Shown here in pieces: positions 10,398-19,391 of a stretch of DNA of 64,000 bases. The position numbers and the translations under genes were made by a program. The DNA comes from Planctomycetota bacterium (GTDB lineage: Bacteria; Planctomycetota; Phycisphaerae; Phycisphaerales; SM1A02): the NCBI GenBank assembly GCA_017859745.1, contig JAFMML010000002.1, positions 37,488 through 101,487 on the forward strand. The letters run 5' to 3'. Numbering within the stretch: the first letter of the stretch is position 1; each line of letters begins with the position of its first letter. Below the pieces are notes generated by a model. That model ran no database searches. It was not told the DNA's origin and saw nothing but the letters and a program-made list of their open reading frames with translations.

Positions 10398-11876
10398 TCA
10401 GACCCGGAGCTCCGGGGTCTCGTCCAAGCGGCCGTGGTAGCGACTTCGGATCGGCTGGACGAGACCTTCGAGAACGCGTTCGACCTGTTCGGGGCTGCGA
10501 CCGATGAAGGCGGAGGGGTTTGGAGCTTCGGTCAGGCCGGCGAACATCGCCTCGTTCGCCAGCGATTCGAGCAGAGCGGGGGCCTCGCCCCGATGGCGCC
10601 GGGACTGCGCCTCGCGACTGTGCCGTCGGATCACCTCGTGCGCCTCCTGGCGATCGGCGCCTCGCGCCACCGCTGCCATGAGCAACCGCTCGGTGGCGAG
10701 GAATGGAAGCTCCGCATCGAGGCGGGCCGCGATCGCCGCCTCATGCACCTCGAGGCCGCCGGCGATGTCGATGGCAAGATCGAGCGCGCCGTCGAGGGCG
10801 AGGAACGCCTCGGGAATCGCCAGACGTCGCAGCGACGAGTCGTCGAGACTGCGCTCGAGCCACTGCACCGCTGCGGTCTGCAGGACCGGGGCCTGCAGCG
10901 ACAGCACGAATCGGGACAGGCCGCACGCCCGTTCGCATCGCATCGGATTCCGCTTGTAGGCCATGGCCGAGGAGCCCACCTGATCCCGGCCGATGGGTTC
11001 GGAGATCTCGCCGAGACCCGCCAGCAGGCGAAGGTCGGTGGCCCACTTGTGGATCGATGCCGCCGCGAGGGCAAGGCCTCCAAGCAATCGGGCGTCGGCG
11101 AGGCGGGGCATGGTCTGCCCGCAGATCGGCCAGCAGGAGTCGGCGTCGAACCCGAGACGTTCCGCAAATCCCGCCTCGAGGCGATCGACCATGGTCGCGT
11201 CGCCACCGAAGAGGTCGAGATAGGAGGCCTGGGTGCCGGTCGCCCCTCGAAGGCCCTTCAGACGCAGATCGCCTTGGAGATGCTCGATCTCGGTCAGGGC
11301 CGTCGCGAAGTCCTGCGCCCAGAGGCAGGCACGCCGGCCGACCGTGGTCGGTTGCGCCGACTGGAAGTGCGTGAATCCCAGAGTCGGCAGGTCACGGTGC
11401 GTGGCCGCGAACGTACCGAGGCGGTCGACGACTCGGGCGAGCTTGACCGCGACGACATCGAGGGCCTCGCGCCATTGCAGGACCTCGGCGTTGCAGACCA
11501 CGTCCTGGCTGGTGAGACCCAGGTGGATGACGCCGCGTGCCGCGGGGGCAGCCTCTCCGAAGGCGTGCACGTGGGCCATGACGTCGTGGCGGATGCGGGC
11601 CTCGTGCCGGGCGGCGCTCTCGAAGTCGATCTGGTCGAGGGTCGTCCTCATCTGGGCGACCGCCTCCTCGGAGATGTCGAGGCCGAGCTCTCGCTGGGTT
11701 TCCGCCGCCGCAAGCCAGATGCGTCGCCAAAGCCCGAACCGATGCTGTTCGGACCAGATTCGACGCATCGCCCGCGAGGCGTTGCGGGTCTCGAGCGGCG
11801 ATCGATACCCGTGCTCGGGTCGGTCGGCGGTTGTGTGCGGAGTCTCGATGGCGGCTTCTCTGGGGATCGTGGTCAT
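10398..11876 (-). CDS. purB: Adenylosuccinate lyase
   Basis: The 492-residue fumarase/aspartase superfamily enzyme acts twice in purine synthesis: SAICAR to AICAR, and adenylosuccinate to AMP, each releasing fumarate. The superfamily signature SSAMAYKRNPMRCE is clear, with the mobile catalytic-serine loop SSAM. HLGLTSQDVV and GFTHFQSAQPTTVG hold the conserved histidines of the other two active-site regions. The length suits the longer eukaryote-like PurB subgroup rather than the 430-residue Bacillus type. It is 39 bp after plsY in the same direction. Confidence 0.95.
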   Translation of the reverse strand: MTTIPREAAIETPHTTADRPEHGYRSPLETRNASRAMRRIWSEQHRFGLWRRIWLAAAETQRELGLDISEEAVAQMRTTLDQIDFESAARHEARIRHDVMAHVHAFGEAAPAARGVIHLGLTSQDVVCNAEVLQWREALDVVAVKLARVVDRLGTFAATHRDLPTLGFTHFQSAQPTTVGRRACLWAQDFATALTEIEHLQGDLRLKGLRGATGTQASYLDLFGGDATMVDRLEAGFAERLGFDADSCWPICGQTMPRLADARLLGGLALAAASIHKWATDLRLLAGLGEISEPIGRDQVGSSAMAYKRNPMRCERACGLSRFVLSLQAPVLQTAAVQWLERSLDDSSLRRLAIPEAFLALDGALDLAIDIAGGLEVHEAAIAARLDAELPFLATERLLMAAVARGADRQEAHEVIRRHSREAQSRRHRGEAPALLESLANEAMFAGLTEAPNPSAFIGRSPEQVERVLEGLVQPIRSRYHGRLDETPELRV

Positions 11877-11915
11877 GCTATCCCGCTCCTTGAACGGATC
11901 CGGGTCCGGGGAAGT

Positions 11916-12737
11916 TCAGCGGTTCGGGGGCGGATTCCGTCCGGCGTCGGGGCCGCGTTCGGACTCGGGATCGGGCGTGCCGATTCGCGGCTCGGTGCCG
12001 GCGAGGATTCTCGCAAGGTTGCTCCGGTGCCGAATCATCACGAGCGCCGCGATGATCAGCGTGGCGACGAGAAGCGGCGTGGCAGCGGCCGGGCGGTCGG
12101 CCTGCAGCGACTGGATGAGGAGCACCGCCGGTGGAGCGCATGCCGCCACGATGCTCGCGACCGCCATCAGGCGCGTCGCCGCCAGCAGGATCGCCCAGGC
12201 CAGCAATGCGCCCAGCAGCGGCCAGGTCAGCAGCGGCCAAAGGGCGACGAGGGCGCCGAAGCCCGTGGCCACGCCCTTGCCTCCCCGGAAGCCGACCCAT
12301 GGAGAGAACACGTGTCCGAGGATCGCGGCGACCGCCACCGCCAGCCACTCGGTCGTTGCGGAGGATGGGGCGTCTGCGAGAGGGATGCCCCAGATGCCTC
12401 TCCACAGCCCGAACGCCGCGACCGGCGCCGCTCCCTTGAAGGCATCGAGCACGAAGCATGCGACGCCCCAGCGACGCCCCAACGCTCGGCCGAGATTGGT
12501 CGCACCGATGTTCCCCGAGCCGACCGTGCGGATGTCGATCCCTCGGAGGCGACCCAGCAAGAGCGCAAACGGAACGCTGCCGCACAGGAACGATGCCACC
12601 AGCATCGCCACCAGCGCCGGGACGCCGATCGCGACGCTGGGAGATCCGGAGATCCCGGCAAGCAAGGGCGAAGCGCCGGTGGAAGCGAGGGAGATGACTT
12701 CGAGCACGGGGGCGTCCTTGAACCGAGAAGCGTCCAT
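11916..12737 (-). CDS. plsY: Acyl-phosphate:glycerol-3-phosphate acyltransferase
   Basis: PlsY is a polytopic membrane enzyme that moves the acyl group from acyl-phosphate to glycerol 3-phosphate, the first committed step of phospholipid synthesis. The three signature loops are present: GSVPFALLLGRLRGIDIRTV, GSGNIGATNLGRALG and GFRGGKGVATGFG. About 273 residues with a hydrophobic N-terminal lead and a polar C-terminal tail of about 40 residues make it longer than the usual 200. ATG 12737 is taken as start; a GTG 27 nt upstream is also in frame. A 14-bp tandem duplication overlaps this start region. The partner PlsX is not in the window. Confidence 0.92.
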   Translation of the reverse strand: MDASRFKDAPVLEVISLASTGASPLLAGISGSPSVAIGVPALVAMLVASFLCGSVPFALLLGRLRGIDIRTVGSGNIGATNLGRALGRRWGVACFVLDAFKGAAPVAAFGLWRGIWGIPLADAPSSATTEWLAVAVAAILGHVFSPWVGFRGGKGVATGFGALVALWPLLTWPLLGALLAWAILLAATRLMAVASIVAACAPPAVLLIQSLQADRPAAATPLLVATLIIAALVMIRHRSNLARILAGTEPRIGTPDPESERGPDAGRNPPPNR

Positions 12738-12758
12738 CGAGAAACGTCCATCGAGAAA
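12731..12758. repeat. 14-bp tandem duplication at the plsY start
   Basis: CGTCCATCGAGAAA occurs twice head to tail (12731-12744 and 12745-12758), followed by a further CGTC. Each copy contains a CAT, that is an ATG on the minus strand, but the two are in different frames because 14 is not a multiple of three. Only the 12735-12737 copy reads into plsY. Confidence 0.85.
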
Positions 12759-12785
12759 CGTCACGAGAAGCAGATGGTCGCCGGG

Positions 12786-13856
12786 TCAGCGCCGATCGAA
12801 GAGAAGCAGGGCGATCGCGGCGAGTTGCAGCAGCACCGCGCCGAGAAACCACTTGGCCAGCAGCATCGGTTCGGCGGATTGCATCAGACCGATGGCGGCG
12901 GCAAGCAGCACGCCGAGTTCGAGGAGCAGCGCCACCACGCGTCCGCCGGTGAGGTCGCGGGCGCCGGCGCGAGTCTGCCGAAGTTCCTCGGTGAGGTCGC
13001 GCATCGCCGAAAGCAAAGCCTCGTCCCGAGACGAGTCGGTCCTGCGGGGACGCGAGGCGTCGTCCCGACCGGCCCGGCCCCCAACCGCGGGGGTGGACTC
13101 GGAAGTGCGTGGCGAGGTTCGGGGCGTGTCGACGACGGGCTGTTCCGGCCTCGAGGGCCGCGGTTGGGACGTCGTGCTTGCAGTCTTGCCGCCCGAGCGT
13201 CGAGGCGACGGCTCGGGAGCGACCCGCGTCGAGGCTGGGGGAGATGTCGGCAAGGCGGCGCCCGCCACCGAAGCGGCGAGGACCACGTCCGGGTGCCTGT
13301 TCAGGACCTCGACCTCGGGGGTGTCGGCGGAACGGTCGGGGACGCGCTCGGTCGAGGCGCCGAGCACCGCGTCGACGGCGCTCGCGAGGTCGAGCGACAT
13401 CGAAGCGTCGCCGGAGGCCGACAGGGTCGCGATGCGCATGCCCGCAGCTCGAGCGGCGGTGAGATCATCCTCTCGTCCCGCGAGCATCCAACTGTCGGAG
13501 AGATCCAGATCGAGGTCCTCGGCGGCCTGCAGCAGCATGCCGGTCCGTGGCTTCCGCCAAGGGTGATCGAACCGATACCGGTCGAGTTCGGCCTCGGGGG
13601 AGAACGGGCACCAGTAGAAGCGATCGATCGGGGACTCGCCGCCGTGGATCGCCAGACCTGCTGCGAGCAGGCGGTCGGCGTCCTGGACCTCGCGCTCGGT
13701 TCGCGTCCCGGCCCCGACGGTGGGTTCGTTGCTTGCGGCCACGATGGCGAAGCCGGCATCGCGGAGGCGTCGAAGCTCGTCGCCGACCGAGGACGGGTCC
13801 GTCGCGACGGCACGCTCGAGATCGTGGCGATCGATGAAGCAGGCGGGTCGGGGCAT
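12786..13856 (-). CDS. Degenerate HAD/GmhB-like protein with a membrane-anchored C-terminus
   Basis: 356 residues in three parts. Residues 1-150 align with histidinol-phosphatase/GmhB-type HAD phosphatases (FIDRHD at 7-12, IVAASNEP at 38-45, WRKPRTGMLLQAAEDLDLDL at 100-119, WMLAGREDDLTAARAAG at 123-139). Key residues are altered: the second aspartate of the DxD motif is His11, the GD of motif IV is AG at 126-127, and of the zinc-binding cysteines only Cys83 remains. Residues 200-280 are a Ser/Pro/Arg-rich linker. Residues 306-325 and 334-353 are two transmembrane helices. It may be a pseudophosphatase held at the membrane, or have a changed activity. It sits 31 bp after pfkA and 48 bp before plsY. 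Confidence 0.7.
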   Translation of the reverse strand: MPRPACFIDRHDLERAVATDPSSVGDELRRLRDAGFAIVAASNEPTVGAGTRTEREVQDADRLLAAGLAIHGGESPIDRFYWCPFSPEAELDRYRFDHPWRKPRTGMLLQAAEDLDLDLSDSWMLAGREDDLTAARAAGMRIATLSASGDASMSLDLASAVDAVLGASTERVPDRSADTPEVEVLNRHPDVVLAASVAGAALPTSPPASTRVAPEPSPRRSGGKTASTTSQPRPSRPEQPVVDTPRTSPRTSESTPAVGGRAGRDDASRPRRTDSSRDEALLSAMRDLTEELRQTRAGARDLTGGRVVALLLELGVLLAAAIGLMQSAEPMLLAKWFLGAVLLQLAAIALLLFDRR

Positions 13857-13887
13857 CGCAGAGGAGACTCTTCGGAGCGTGGTGGGA

Positions 13888-15036
13888 TCAGCAGATGACC
13901 GACGGGGGGCGAGCGCCGGGCGGGACTTCGAGGGTTGCGCCGAAACTCGTTCCCACCGCGCGGGCGGCGTCGAGGATCGGATCGCCAAGCGGAATGGTCC
14001 GTTGACGCCCGGCGGCATGAAGCAGATCCACGTCGGTGTAGGTCTGCCGTTGGCGCACGATCAGTCGGTTTCGGGCCCCATCCATGAGAGCGCTGACGGC
14101 CCAGAAGCCGAAATTGGTGGCCAACACCCGGTCCGCCGCGATCGGCGCCCCACCCCTTTGCACGTGGCCGAGAACGGTGGTGCGGGTCTCCAGTCCGGTT
14201 CGGGCTCCGATCTCATGCGCGACGACGGCGCCGATGCCGCCAAGGCGAATCGGGTCGGCGCTCTGGACATCGACCTGGGCGACCACGGCCTCGCCGTTCT
14301 TGGGACGAGCTCCCTCGGCCACCACGACGATCGCGAATCCGGGCCCGTGGCGACGGCGGGCGTCGATGAACTCGCAGATCGAGTCCCACTGGAAGGGCAG
14401 CTCCGGGATCAGGATCACATCGGATCCGCTCGCGACGCCGGCGGTGGCGGCGATCCAGCCGGCGTTTCGCCCCATGACCTCGCAGACCATCACCCGGTGA
14501 TGGCTCTCGGCCGTCGAGTGGAGCTTGTCGATCGCCTCGGTGGCGGTCGCGACCGCGGTGAGGAACCCGATCGTGATCTCGGAGCCGACGAGATCGTTGT
14601 CGATGGTCTTGGGAATGCCGATCACGTTGATCCCGCACTCGATGAGTCTCGAGGCGGCGCTCATGGTCCCGTCCCCGCCGATCACCACGAGCGTGTCGAT
14701 TCCGTGTCGCTCCACCGTTTCGACGCAACGCGGCCTGAGGTCCTCGTGCAGCGCGTTGCCGTGCTCGTCGGTCCCGACGAACTGTCGGGCGGGATTGGCT
14801 CGGTTGTTGCTGCCGAGGATCGTGCCGCCGCGGGTCAGGATGCCGGAGACGTCTCGCGGATCGAGACTTCGGCACCGCCCCTCGATGAGTCCGAGGAACC
14901 CGTCGGCGATGCCGACCACCTCGAGGCCGTATCGGTAGATCGCCGTCTTGGCGACGGAGCGGATCGTGGCGTTGAGGCCGGGGCAGTCGCCGCCTGCGGT
15001 CATCACGCCGATGCGTCGGATGGGGCGTTGGGACAT
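13888..15036 (-). CDS. pfkA: 6-phosphofructokinase, mixed-substrate (group III) type
   Basis: The 382-residue phosphofructokinase phosphorylates fructose 6-phosphate in glycolysis. The N-terminal phosphate loop TAGGDCPGLN, GGDGTMSAA (120-128), PKTIDND (142-148) and the substrate-binding MGRNAGWIA are visible. In this family Gly in GGDG goes with ATP use and Lys in PKTIDND with pyrophosphate use; having both marks the group III or mixed-substrate branch, whose phosphoryl donor cannot be told from sequence. AAGGAG lies four bases before the ATG. The gene is divergent from lysS over an 80-bp gap. Confidence 0.92.
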   Translation of the reverse strand: MSQRPIRRIGVMTAGGDCPGLNATIRSVAKTAIYRYGLEVVGIADGFLGLIEGRCRSLDPRDVSGILTRGGTILGSNNRANPARQFVGTDEHGNALHEDLRPRCVETVERHGIDTLVVIGGDGTMSAASRLIECGINVIGIPKTIDNDLVGSEITIGFLTAVATATEAIDKLHSTAESHHRVMVCEVMGRNAGWIAATAGVASGSDVILIPELPFQWDSICEFIDARRRHGPGFAIVVVAEGARPKNGEAVVAQVDVQSADPIRLGGIGAVVAHEIGARTGLETRTTVLGHVQRGGAPIAADRVLATNFGFWAVSALMDGARNRLIVRQRQTYTDVDLLHAAGRQRTIPLGDPILDAARAVGTSFGATLEVPPGARPPSVIC

Positions 15037-15116
15037 CGTTCTCCTTGAGCGGGCAACGCGATCGCGGAGGGTACCATCGGCAACGACCGCCCACGCCCTC
15101 CTCGAGTGCCCCGAAC

Positions 15117-16754
15117 ATGAGCGCCGCCGATCCCTCGAACGTCCCCGACGCCGCCTCCGCCCGGTCCGCCGTCACGGACACGTCCGAACTGGTCGAGGCG
15201 CGAAGGGCCAAGCTTTCGGCCTGGCGATCCCAGGGGATCGAGCCGTATGGGAAGCGCGTCGAGGGTCTGGTCGGCCTCGCCGAGGCGAGAGCTCGCTTCG
15301 ATGCCGAGGTCCAGGCTGCCTACGACGAAGCCGTGGCGGCCGCGAAGGCATCCTCCTCGTCCGAGTCGGTGGACGACCCGCGCGACCGCGTGCGGGTCGC
15401 CGGGCGGGTGATGCAACATCGAGATCTCGGCAAGCTGGTCTTTCTCAGCCTCCGAGACCACACCGGCGATCTTCAGGCGACCATCTCCAAGGCGCTCGTG
15501 CCGGCGGACGCCTTCGAACTCGCGAAGCGCCTCGACTACGGGGACATCGTCGTCTGCGAGGGACCGATCGGCGCGACCCGCCGCGGCGAGACCTGCGTGT
15601 GGGCGGATCGGATCGAACTGGCCTGCAAGAGCCTGTTTCCTCCCCCGGAGAAGTGGCACGGCCTCGTCGATCCCGAGCACCGCTCGCGGCGCCGCTACCT
15701 CGATCTGCACGTCAATCCCGACAGCATGCGGACCTTCACGGCCCGCAGCCGGACCATCTCGAGGATTCGACGCTTCATGGAGGATCGCGGCTTCCTCGAG
15801 GTCGAGACGCCGATGATGCAGCCGATCGCCGGCGGCGCCGCGGCACGCCCCTTCACGACCCACCACAATGCGCTCGATCTCGAACTGTTCATGCGGGTGG
15901 CGCCGGAGCTCTACCTGAAGCGCCTGCTCGTGGGCGGCATGCCGAAGGTCTTCGAGATCAACCGCAACTTCCGCAACGAGGGCGTCGACCGCAGCCACAA
16001 TCCCGAGTTCACGGCGCTGGAGGCCTACGAGGCGTTCGGAGACAGCGGAACGATGATGGAGCTGACCGAGAGCCTGGTGCACCGGCTCGCGGTCGCGTCG
16101 GCCGAGGATCGTCGCGGCGAGGATCGCGTCCGCACCGGCGATGAGGACGGACCGATCCTCCCCTTCGGCGATCTCGACATCGACTATCGCCGTCCGTTCG
16201 ATCGGATCACCTACGAGGACCTGTTCGAGCGGGGGGCCGGCTTCTCCTGCCGCGAGATCGATCGGGTTCGGGCTCGCGCCCGCGAGATCGGCATCGACGA
16301 GGCGAAGCTCGACGACTGGTTCGTCGTCAACGAGGTGTTCGAGCACGACGCCGAACCGTGCATCGATCCGGCGCGGCCCACGTTCGTCGTCGACTGGCCT
16401 TCGGCGATCTCGCCGCTGACCCGCGCCCATGCCGACCGGCCGGAGATCGCGGATCGATGGGACATCTTCATCGGCGGCATGGAGGTGGGTCCGGCCTACA
16501 CCGAACTGAACGATCCCGACGTCCAGCTCGAGCGGTTCGAAGCCCAGCTGCGGGACGGGGGCGACGACGAGGAGCGGACCTTCCGCAGCCTGGATCGGGA
16601 CTTCATCGATGCCTTGCGGGTCGGAATGCCGCCGGCGGGCGGGCTGGGCTTGGGCATCGATCGTCTCGTGATGTTGCTGACCGATCGGGCCAGCATCCGC
16701 GACGTGATCCTGTTCCCGCTGCTTCGGCCCGCTTCCGAGGCAGGCGTGGAGTGA
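15117..16754 (+). CDS. lysS: Lysyl-tRNA synthetase, class II
   Basis: LysS charges tRNA-Lys. The 545-residue protein has an N-terminal OB-fold anticodon-binding domain (DRVRVAGRVMQHRDLGKLVF) and a class II catalytic domain: motif 1 near FMEDRGFLEVETPMMQPIAG, motif 2 FEINRNFRNEGVDRSHNPEF and motif 3 GLGLGIDRLVML. The start at ATG 15117 gives a normal N-terminus; 24 further open codons upstream have no similarity. The stop codon overlaps a GTG that begins the transglutaminase gene (GTGA), so the two are translationally coupled. Confidence 0.96.
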   Translation: MSAADPSNVPDAASARSAVTDTSELVEARRAKLSAWRSQGIEPYGKRVEGLVGLAEARARFDAEVQAAYDEAVAAAKASSSSESVDDPRDRVRVAGRVMQHRDLGKLVFLSLRDHTGDLQATISKALVPADAFELAKRLDYGDIVVCEGPIGATRRGETCVWADRIELACKSLFPPPEKWHGLVDPEHRSRRRYLDLHVNPDSMRTFTARSRTISRIRRFMEDRGFLEVETPMMQPIAGGAAARPFTTHHNALDLELFMRVAPELYLKRLLVGGMPKVFEINRNFRNEGVDRSHNPEFTALEAYEAFGDSGTMMELTESLVHRLAVASAEDRRGEDRVRTGDEDGPILPFGDLDIDYRRPFDRITYEDLFERGAGFSCREIDRVRARAREIGIDEAKLDDWFVVNEVFEHDAEPCIDPARPTFVVDWPSAISPLTRAHADRPEIADRWDIFIGGMEVGPAYTELNDPDVQLERFEAQLRDGGDDEERTFRSLDRDFIDALRVGMPPAGGLGLGIDRLVMLLTDRASIRDVILFPLLRPASEAGVE

Positions 16755-18394
16755 ACCGGTCGCGTCCGCGACGCGGTGGCCCCACTCGTGCCGGACGCGG
16801 TCTGGTGTTCGCGGTGGTGGCATCCGCACTGGCGGGCTCGGCGGCCGTGTCGACGGCGGCCCGGGGTGAGCGAGGCGTTCCGGTCGGGGTGGCGTGGGCG
16901 AGCCAGGGGACGCCGCCTTCGCCCGCTGCGGCTGCACCCGCCGAGGGCAAGGCGACCCAGGTCGACTGGTATCGCCTCGCGCTCGATGGGCGATCGTGCG
17001 GACACATGCGGAGGGAGTCGACGGCACGTCCAGATGGCGGCCGGCGCACCGTCGAGGAGACCGAGATGGTCGTTGCCCGGGACGGTGTCGAGGCCCGAAT
17101 CGGCGTCCGCCTCGAGACGGTGGAATCCTCGACGGGGACCTTGCTCGAGGCGTCCCGGCGATTCGAGGGGGACTGGTCCAACGAGACCCGCTGGATCTTC
17201 GCTCGCGATCGCGTGGAGGAGATTCGGATCGAGTCCGGGGCACGCGTTCGAAGGGAGCTCGAACTCCCCCGGGATCGGGAGTTCCTCGCTCCGAGCGCTG
17301 CGCAGTCGTTCTTCGCCGCTCGTCGTGCCGCCGGCGCAGACACGGTGCGATGGACGACCGTCTCCTTCGAGCAGGGATTCGAGATCGTCGAGGTTCGAGC
17401 GACGCGACTGGGGGAGGCGGCGGTCCGCTGGGACGGGCGTGCGGTGACGGTGTCGCGCTGGCGGATGGAGTCGAGTGGGAATCCCCTGTCGATCGAGGAG
17501 TGGTGGAGTCGCGACGATCGACTCGTCGAGAGTCGCGTGTCGACGGGCATCGGTGTGCTGGTCGCAAGGCTGGCCACCGCTGCGGATGCTGCGGCGTGGC
17601 GGGATCGGGCCCAGGGTGGACTGCCCGACGTGATCGCGGCGAGCGTGGTGCCGCTTGCGGGACGGTTGCCGGTCCGTGGAGACATCGAGCTCGAGGTGTC
17701 GACCCGGGATCTCGAAGAGCTGCCGCGGGTGCCGGACACGGCAGGGCAGCGGTTCGAGCGGATCGCTGGCGACGCCGAGGGTGGGCGAGCGATGGGGCGT
17801 TTGATCCTGAGGCGAGGCGGCACGCCCTTCGAGTGCGAGAACGGCCCGACCCCAGGTCCCGAGCATCTCGCCGCCGGTCCGCTGATCGAGATCGACGACG
17901 ACCTCGTGCGGACCCTGGCTCTGAAGGAGTCCGGCGTCGATCCGGGAGCCGCCCCCGCGGTGCGGGCCGAGGGTCTGCGTCGCTTCGTGCGCGGCTGGAT
18001 CCGGCGCAAGGATCTCGCGACCGCGCTCGCGGGTGCCGCCGAGGTCGCGCGTTCAAGGAGCGGGGACTGCACCGAGCACGCCACACTGCTGGCGGCGATG
18101 CTCCGAGTCCACGACATTCCGGCCCGAATCGCCGTCGGTCTGGTCCATGCCGACCGTTTCGCGGGCCGCCGCAACGTCTTCGCCTGGCACGCATGGGTGC
18201 AGGGGTGGATCGACGGTCGTTGGGTCGATCTCGACGCGACCGCGGCAGGTGCGGAGAACGGCGTGCGAATCGCCATGGCCTTCAGCGGCCTCGCCGGTGG
18301 CGTGTTCGATCCGGTGTGGATCGAGGTGCTTCCGATGATGGGGGCGATCGAGCTCGAAGTGATTCCGACGTCCATTCCGGACGCCGCGCCATGA
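16751..18394 (+). CDS. Secreted transglutaminase-like protein
   Basis: 547 residues starting at GTG 16751, inside the GTGA shared with the lysS stop. An arginine-rich N-terminus and a hydrophobic segment (LVFAVVASALAGSAAVSTAA) form a signal peptide or anchor. A long beta-rich region precedes the C-terminal transglutaminase core: Cys440 in RSGDCTEHATLLAAMLR, His480 in WHAWVQGW and Asp495 in WVDLDAT make the papain-like triad. Such proteins act on peptides or cross-links in the envelope, but the substrate is unknown. The TGA overlaps the ATG of nnrD (ATGA). Its position between lysS and nnrD is unusual and gives no functional hint. Confidence 0.82.
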   Translation: MNRSRPRRGGPTRAGRGLVFAVVASALAGSAAVSTAARGERGVPVGVAWASQGTPPSPAAAAPAEGKATQVDWYRLALDGRSCGHMRRESTARPDGGRRTVEETEMVVARDGVEARIGVRLETVESSTGTLLEASRRFEGDWSNETRWIFARDRVEEIRIESGARVRRELELPRDREFLAPSAAQSFFAARRAAGADTVRWTTVSFEQGFEIVEVRATRLGEAAVRWDGRAVTVSRWRMESSGNPLSIEEWWSRDDRLVESRVSTGIGVLVARLATAADAAAWRDRAQGGLPDVIAASVVPLAGRLPVRGDIELEVSTRDLEELPRVPDTAGQRFERIAGDAEGGRAMGRLILRRGGTPFECENGPTPGPEHLAAGPLIEIDDDLVRTLALKESGVDPGAAPAVRAEGLRRFVRGWIRRKDLATALAGAAEVARSRSGDCTEHATLLAAMLRVHDIPARIAVGLVHADRFAGRRNVFAWHAWVQGWIDGRWVDLDATAAGAENGVRIAMAFSGLAGGVFDPVWIEVLPMMGAIELEVIPTSIPDAAP

Positions 18395-19338
18395 ACACCG
18401 CACACCCCCTCCGCCTGCCTGCGAGGCCCGCCGCGGCCCACAAGGGCACCTTCGGCACCGTGCTCGTCGTCGGTGGATCGGTCGCGCCGCGGAGAATGCT
18501 CGGTGGCCCGGCGCTCTCCGCCGCGGCGGCCATGCGAGCTGGATGCGGGCTGTGCGAACTCGCCATGCCGGCGCCGCTGCTCGACGCCGCGTTGACGATC
18601 CTGCCCACGGCGACGGGGGTTCCGTTGGCGGTGGGCCCCAGGGGCGAGGTCGATTCGCAGGCATCTGCCGCCGATCTTGCGGACGCGATGGGACGCGCGA
18701 CGGTCGTGGCGATCGGCCCGGGACTCGGCGCGGGGCCGGAAGTCGACGGCCTCGTGTCCACGGTCGTCGCGCAGGCCCGCAGCATGGGACGGCCCACGAT
18801 CGTCGACGCCGACGCCCTGAACTCGCTCTCTCGCCATCCGCCCGCGAGGCCCTGGTCGCCGCCGCCGCCGATGATCGCGACCCCGCACCCAGGGGAGTTC
18901 CGCAGACTCGCCGCTGCGCTCGGCATCGACGCCGACCCCGTGTTGGACGGCGGTCGACCGGCCGCTGCGAGAGCCCTGGCCGAGCGACTTGGCGCGATCG
19001 TGGTCCTCAAGGGTGCGGGGACGATCGTGTGCGACGGCGCTCGCCTGATCCGCAACCCAACCGGCAACGCGGCACTCGCCACCGGCGGGAGCGGCGACAT
19101 CCTGACGGGGTTGATCGCCGGCCTCGCCGCATCGTGGTTCGCTTCGGCATGCGACGATCCGGCGGTGGCGGCCTTCGACGCGGCGGTGGCCGCGGTGTGG
19201 TGCCACGGCCGTGCCGGAGAACTGGCTGCCGACCGTCTCGCCGCGGGTCGGCCTGCCGGGGTGTTGGCGACCGACCTCCTTGTTGAGATTCCGCTCGCGT
19301 TGGCGGAGGCCGCCCGCATGGATCGATCCAGCAAGTAG
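18391..19338 (+). CDS. nnrD: ADP-dependent NAD(P)H-hydrate dehydratase
   Basis: The 315-residue ribokinase-fold repair enzyme turns damaged hydrated NAD(P)H back into NAD(P)H using ADP. Signature motifs are present: VLVVGGSVAPRRMLGGPALS near the N-terminus, the substrate loop TPHPGEFRRL, and the C-terminal NPTGNAALATGGSGDILTG, which carries the catalytic aspartate. The partner epimerase domain (NnrE), often fused in bacteria, is missing, so epimerisation would need a separate gene. The start ATG overlaps the transglutaminase stop by four bases. Confidence 0.93.
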   Translation: MNTAHPLRLPARPAAAHKGTFGTVLVVGGSVAPRRMLGGPALSAAAAMRAGCGLCELAMPAPLLDAALTILPTATGVPLAVGPRGEVDSQASAADLADAMGRATVVAIGPGLGAGPEVDGLVSTVVAQARSMGRPTIVDADALNSLSRHPPARPWSPPPPMIATPHPGEFRRLAAALGIDADPVLDGGRPAAARALAERLGAIVVLKGAGTIVCDGARLIRNPTGNAALATGGSGDILTGLIAGLAASWFASACDDPAVAAFDAAVAAVWCHGRAGELAADRLAAGRPAGVLATDLLVEIPLALAEAARMDRSSK

Positions 19339-19391
19339 AGTTCGGACGCGACCCGCGCCGGGGAGCCACCAACCCGGAGAACTCGCTGCCC

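Noticed and set aside
12786..13856. Call as functional GmhB partner of the gmhA gene at 40991
   Set aside because: Catalytic and zinc-binding residues are missing and the gene is 27 kb away in another context, so the heptose-phosphatase assignment is not supported.
10182..13898. A 1238-codon open frame on the plus strand opposite purB, plsY and the HAD gene
   Set aside because: It is antisense to genes with clear family motifs, has arginine/glycine/glutamate-rich random composition and no domain. Long antisense frames are expected in high-GC coding DNA.
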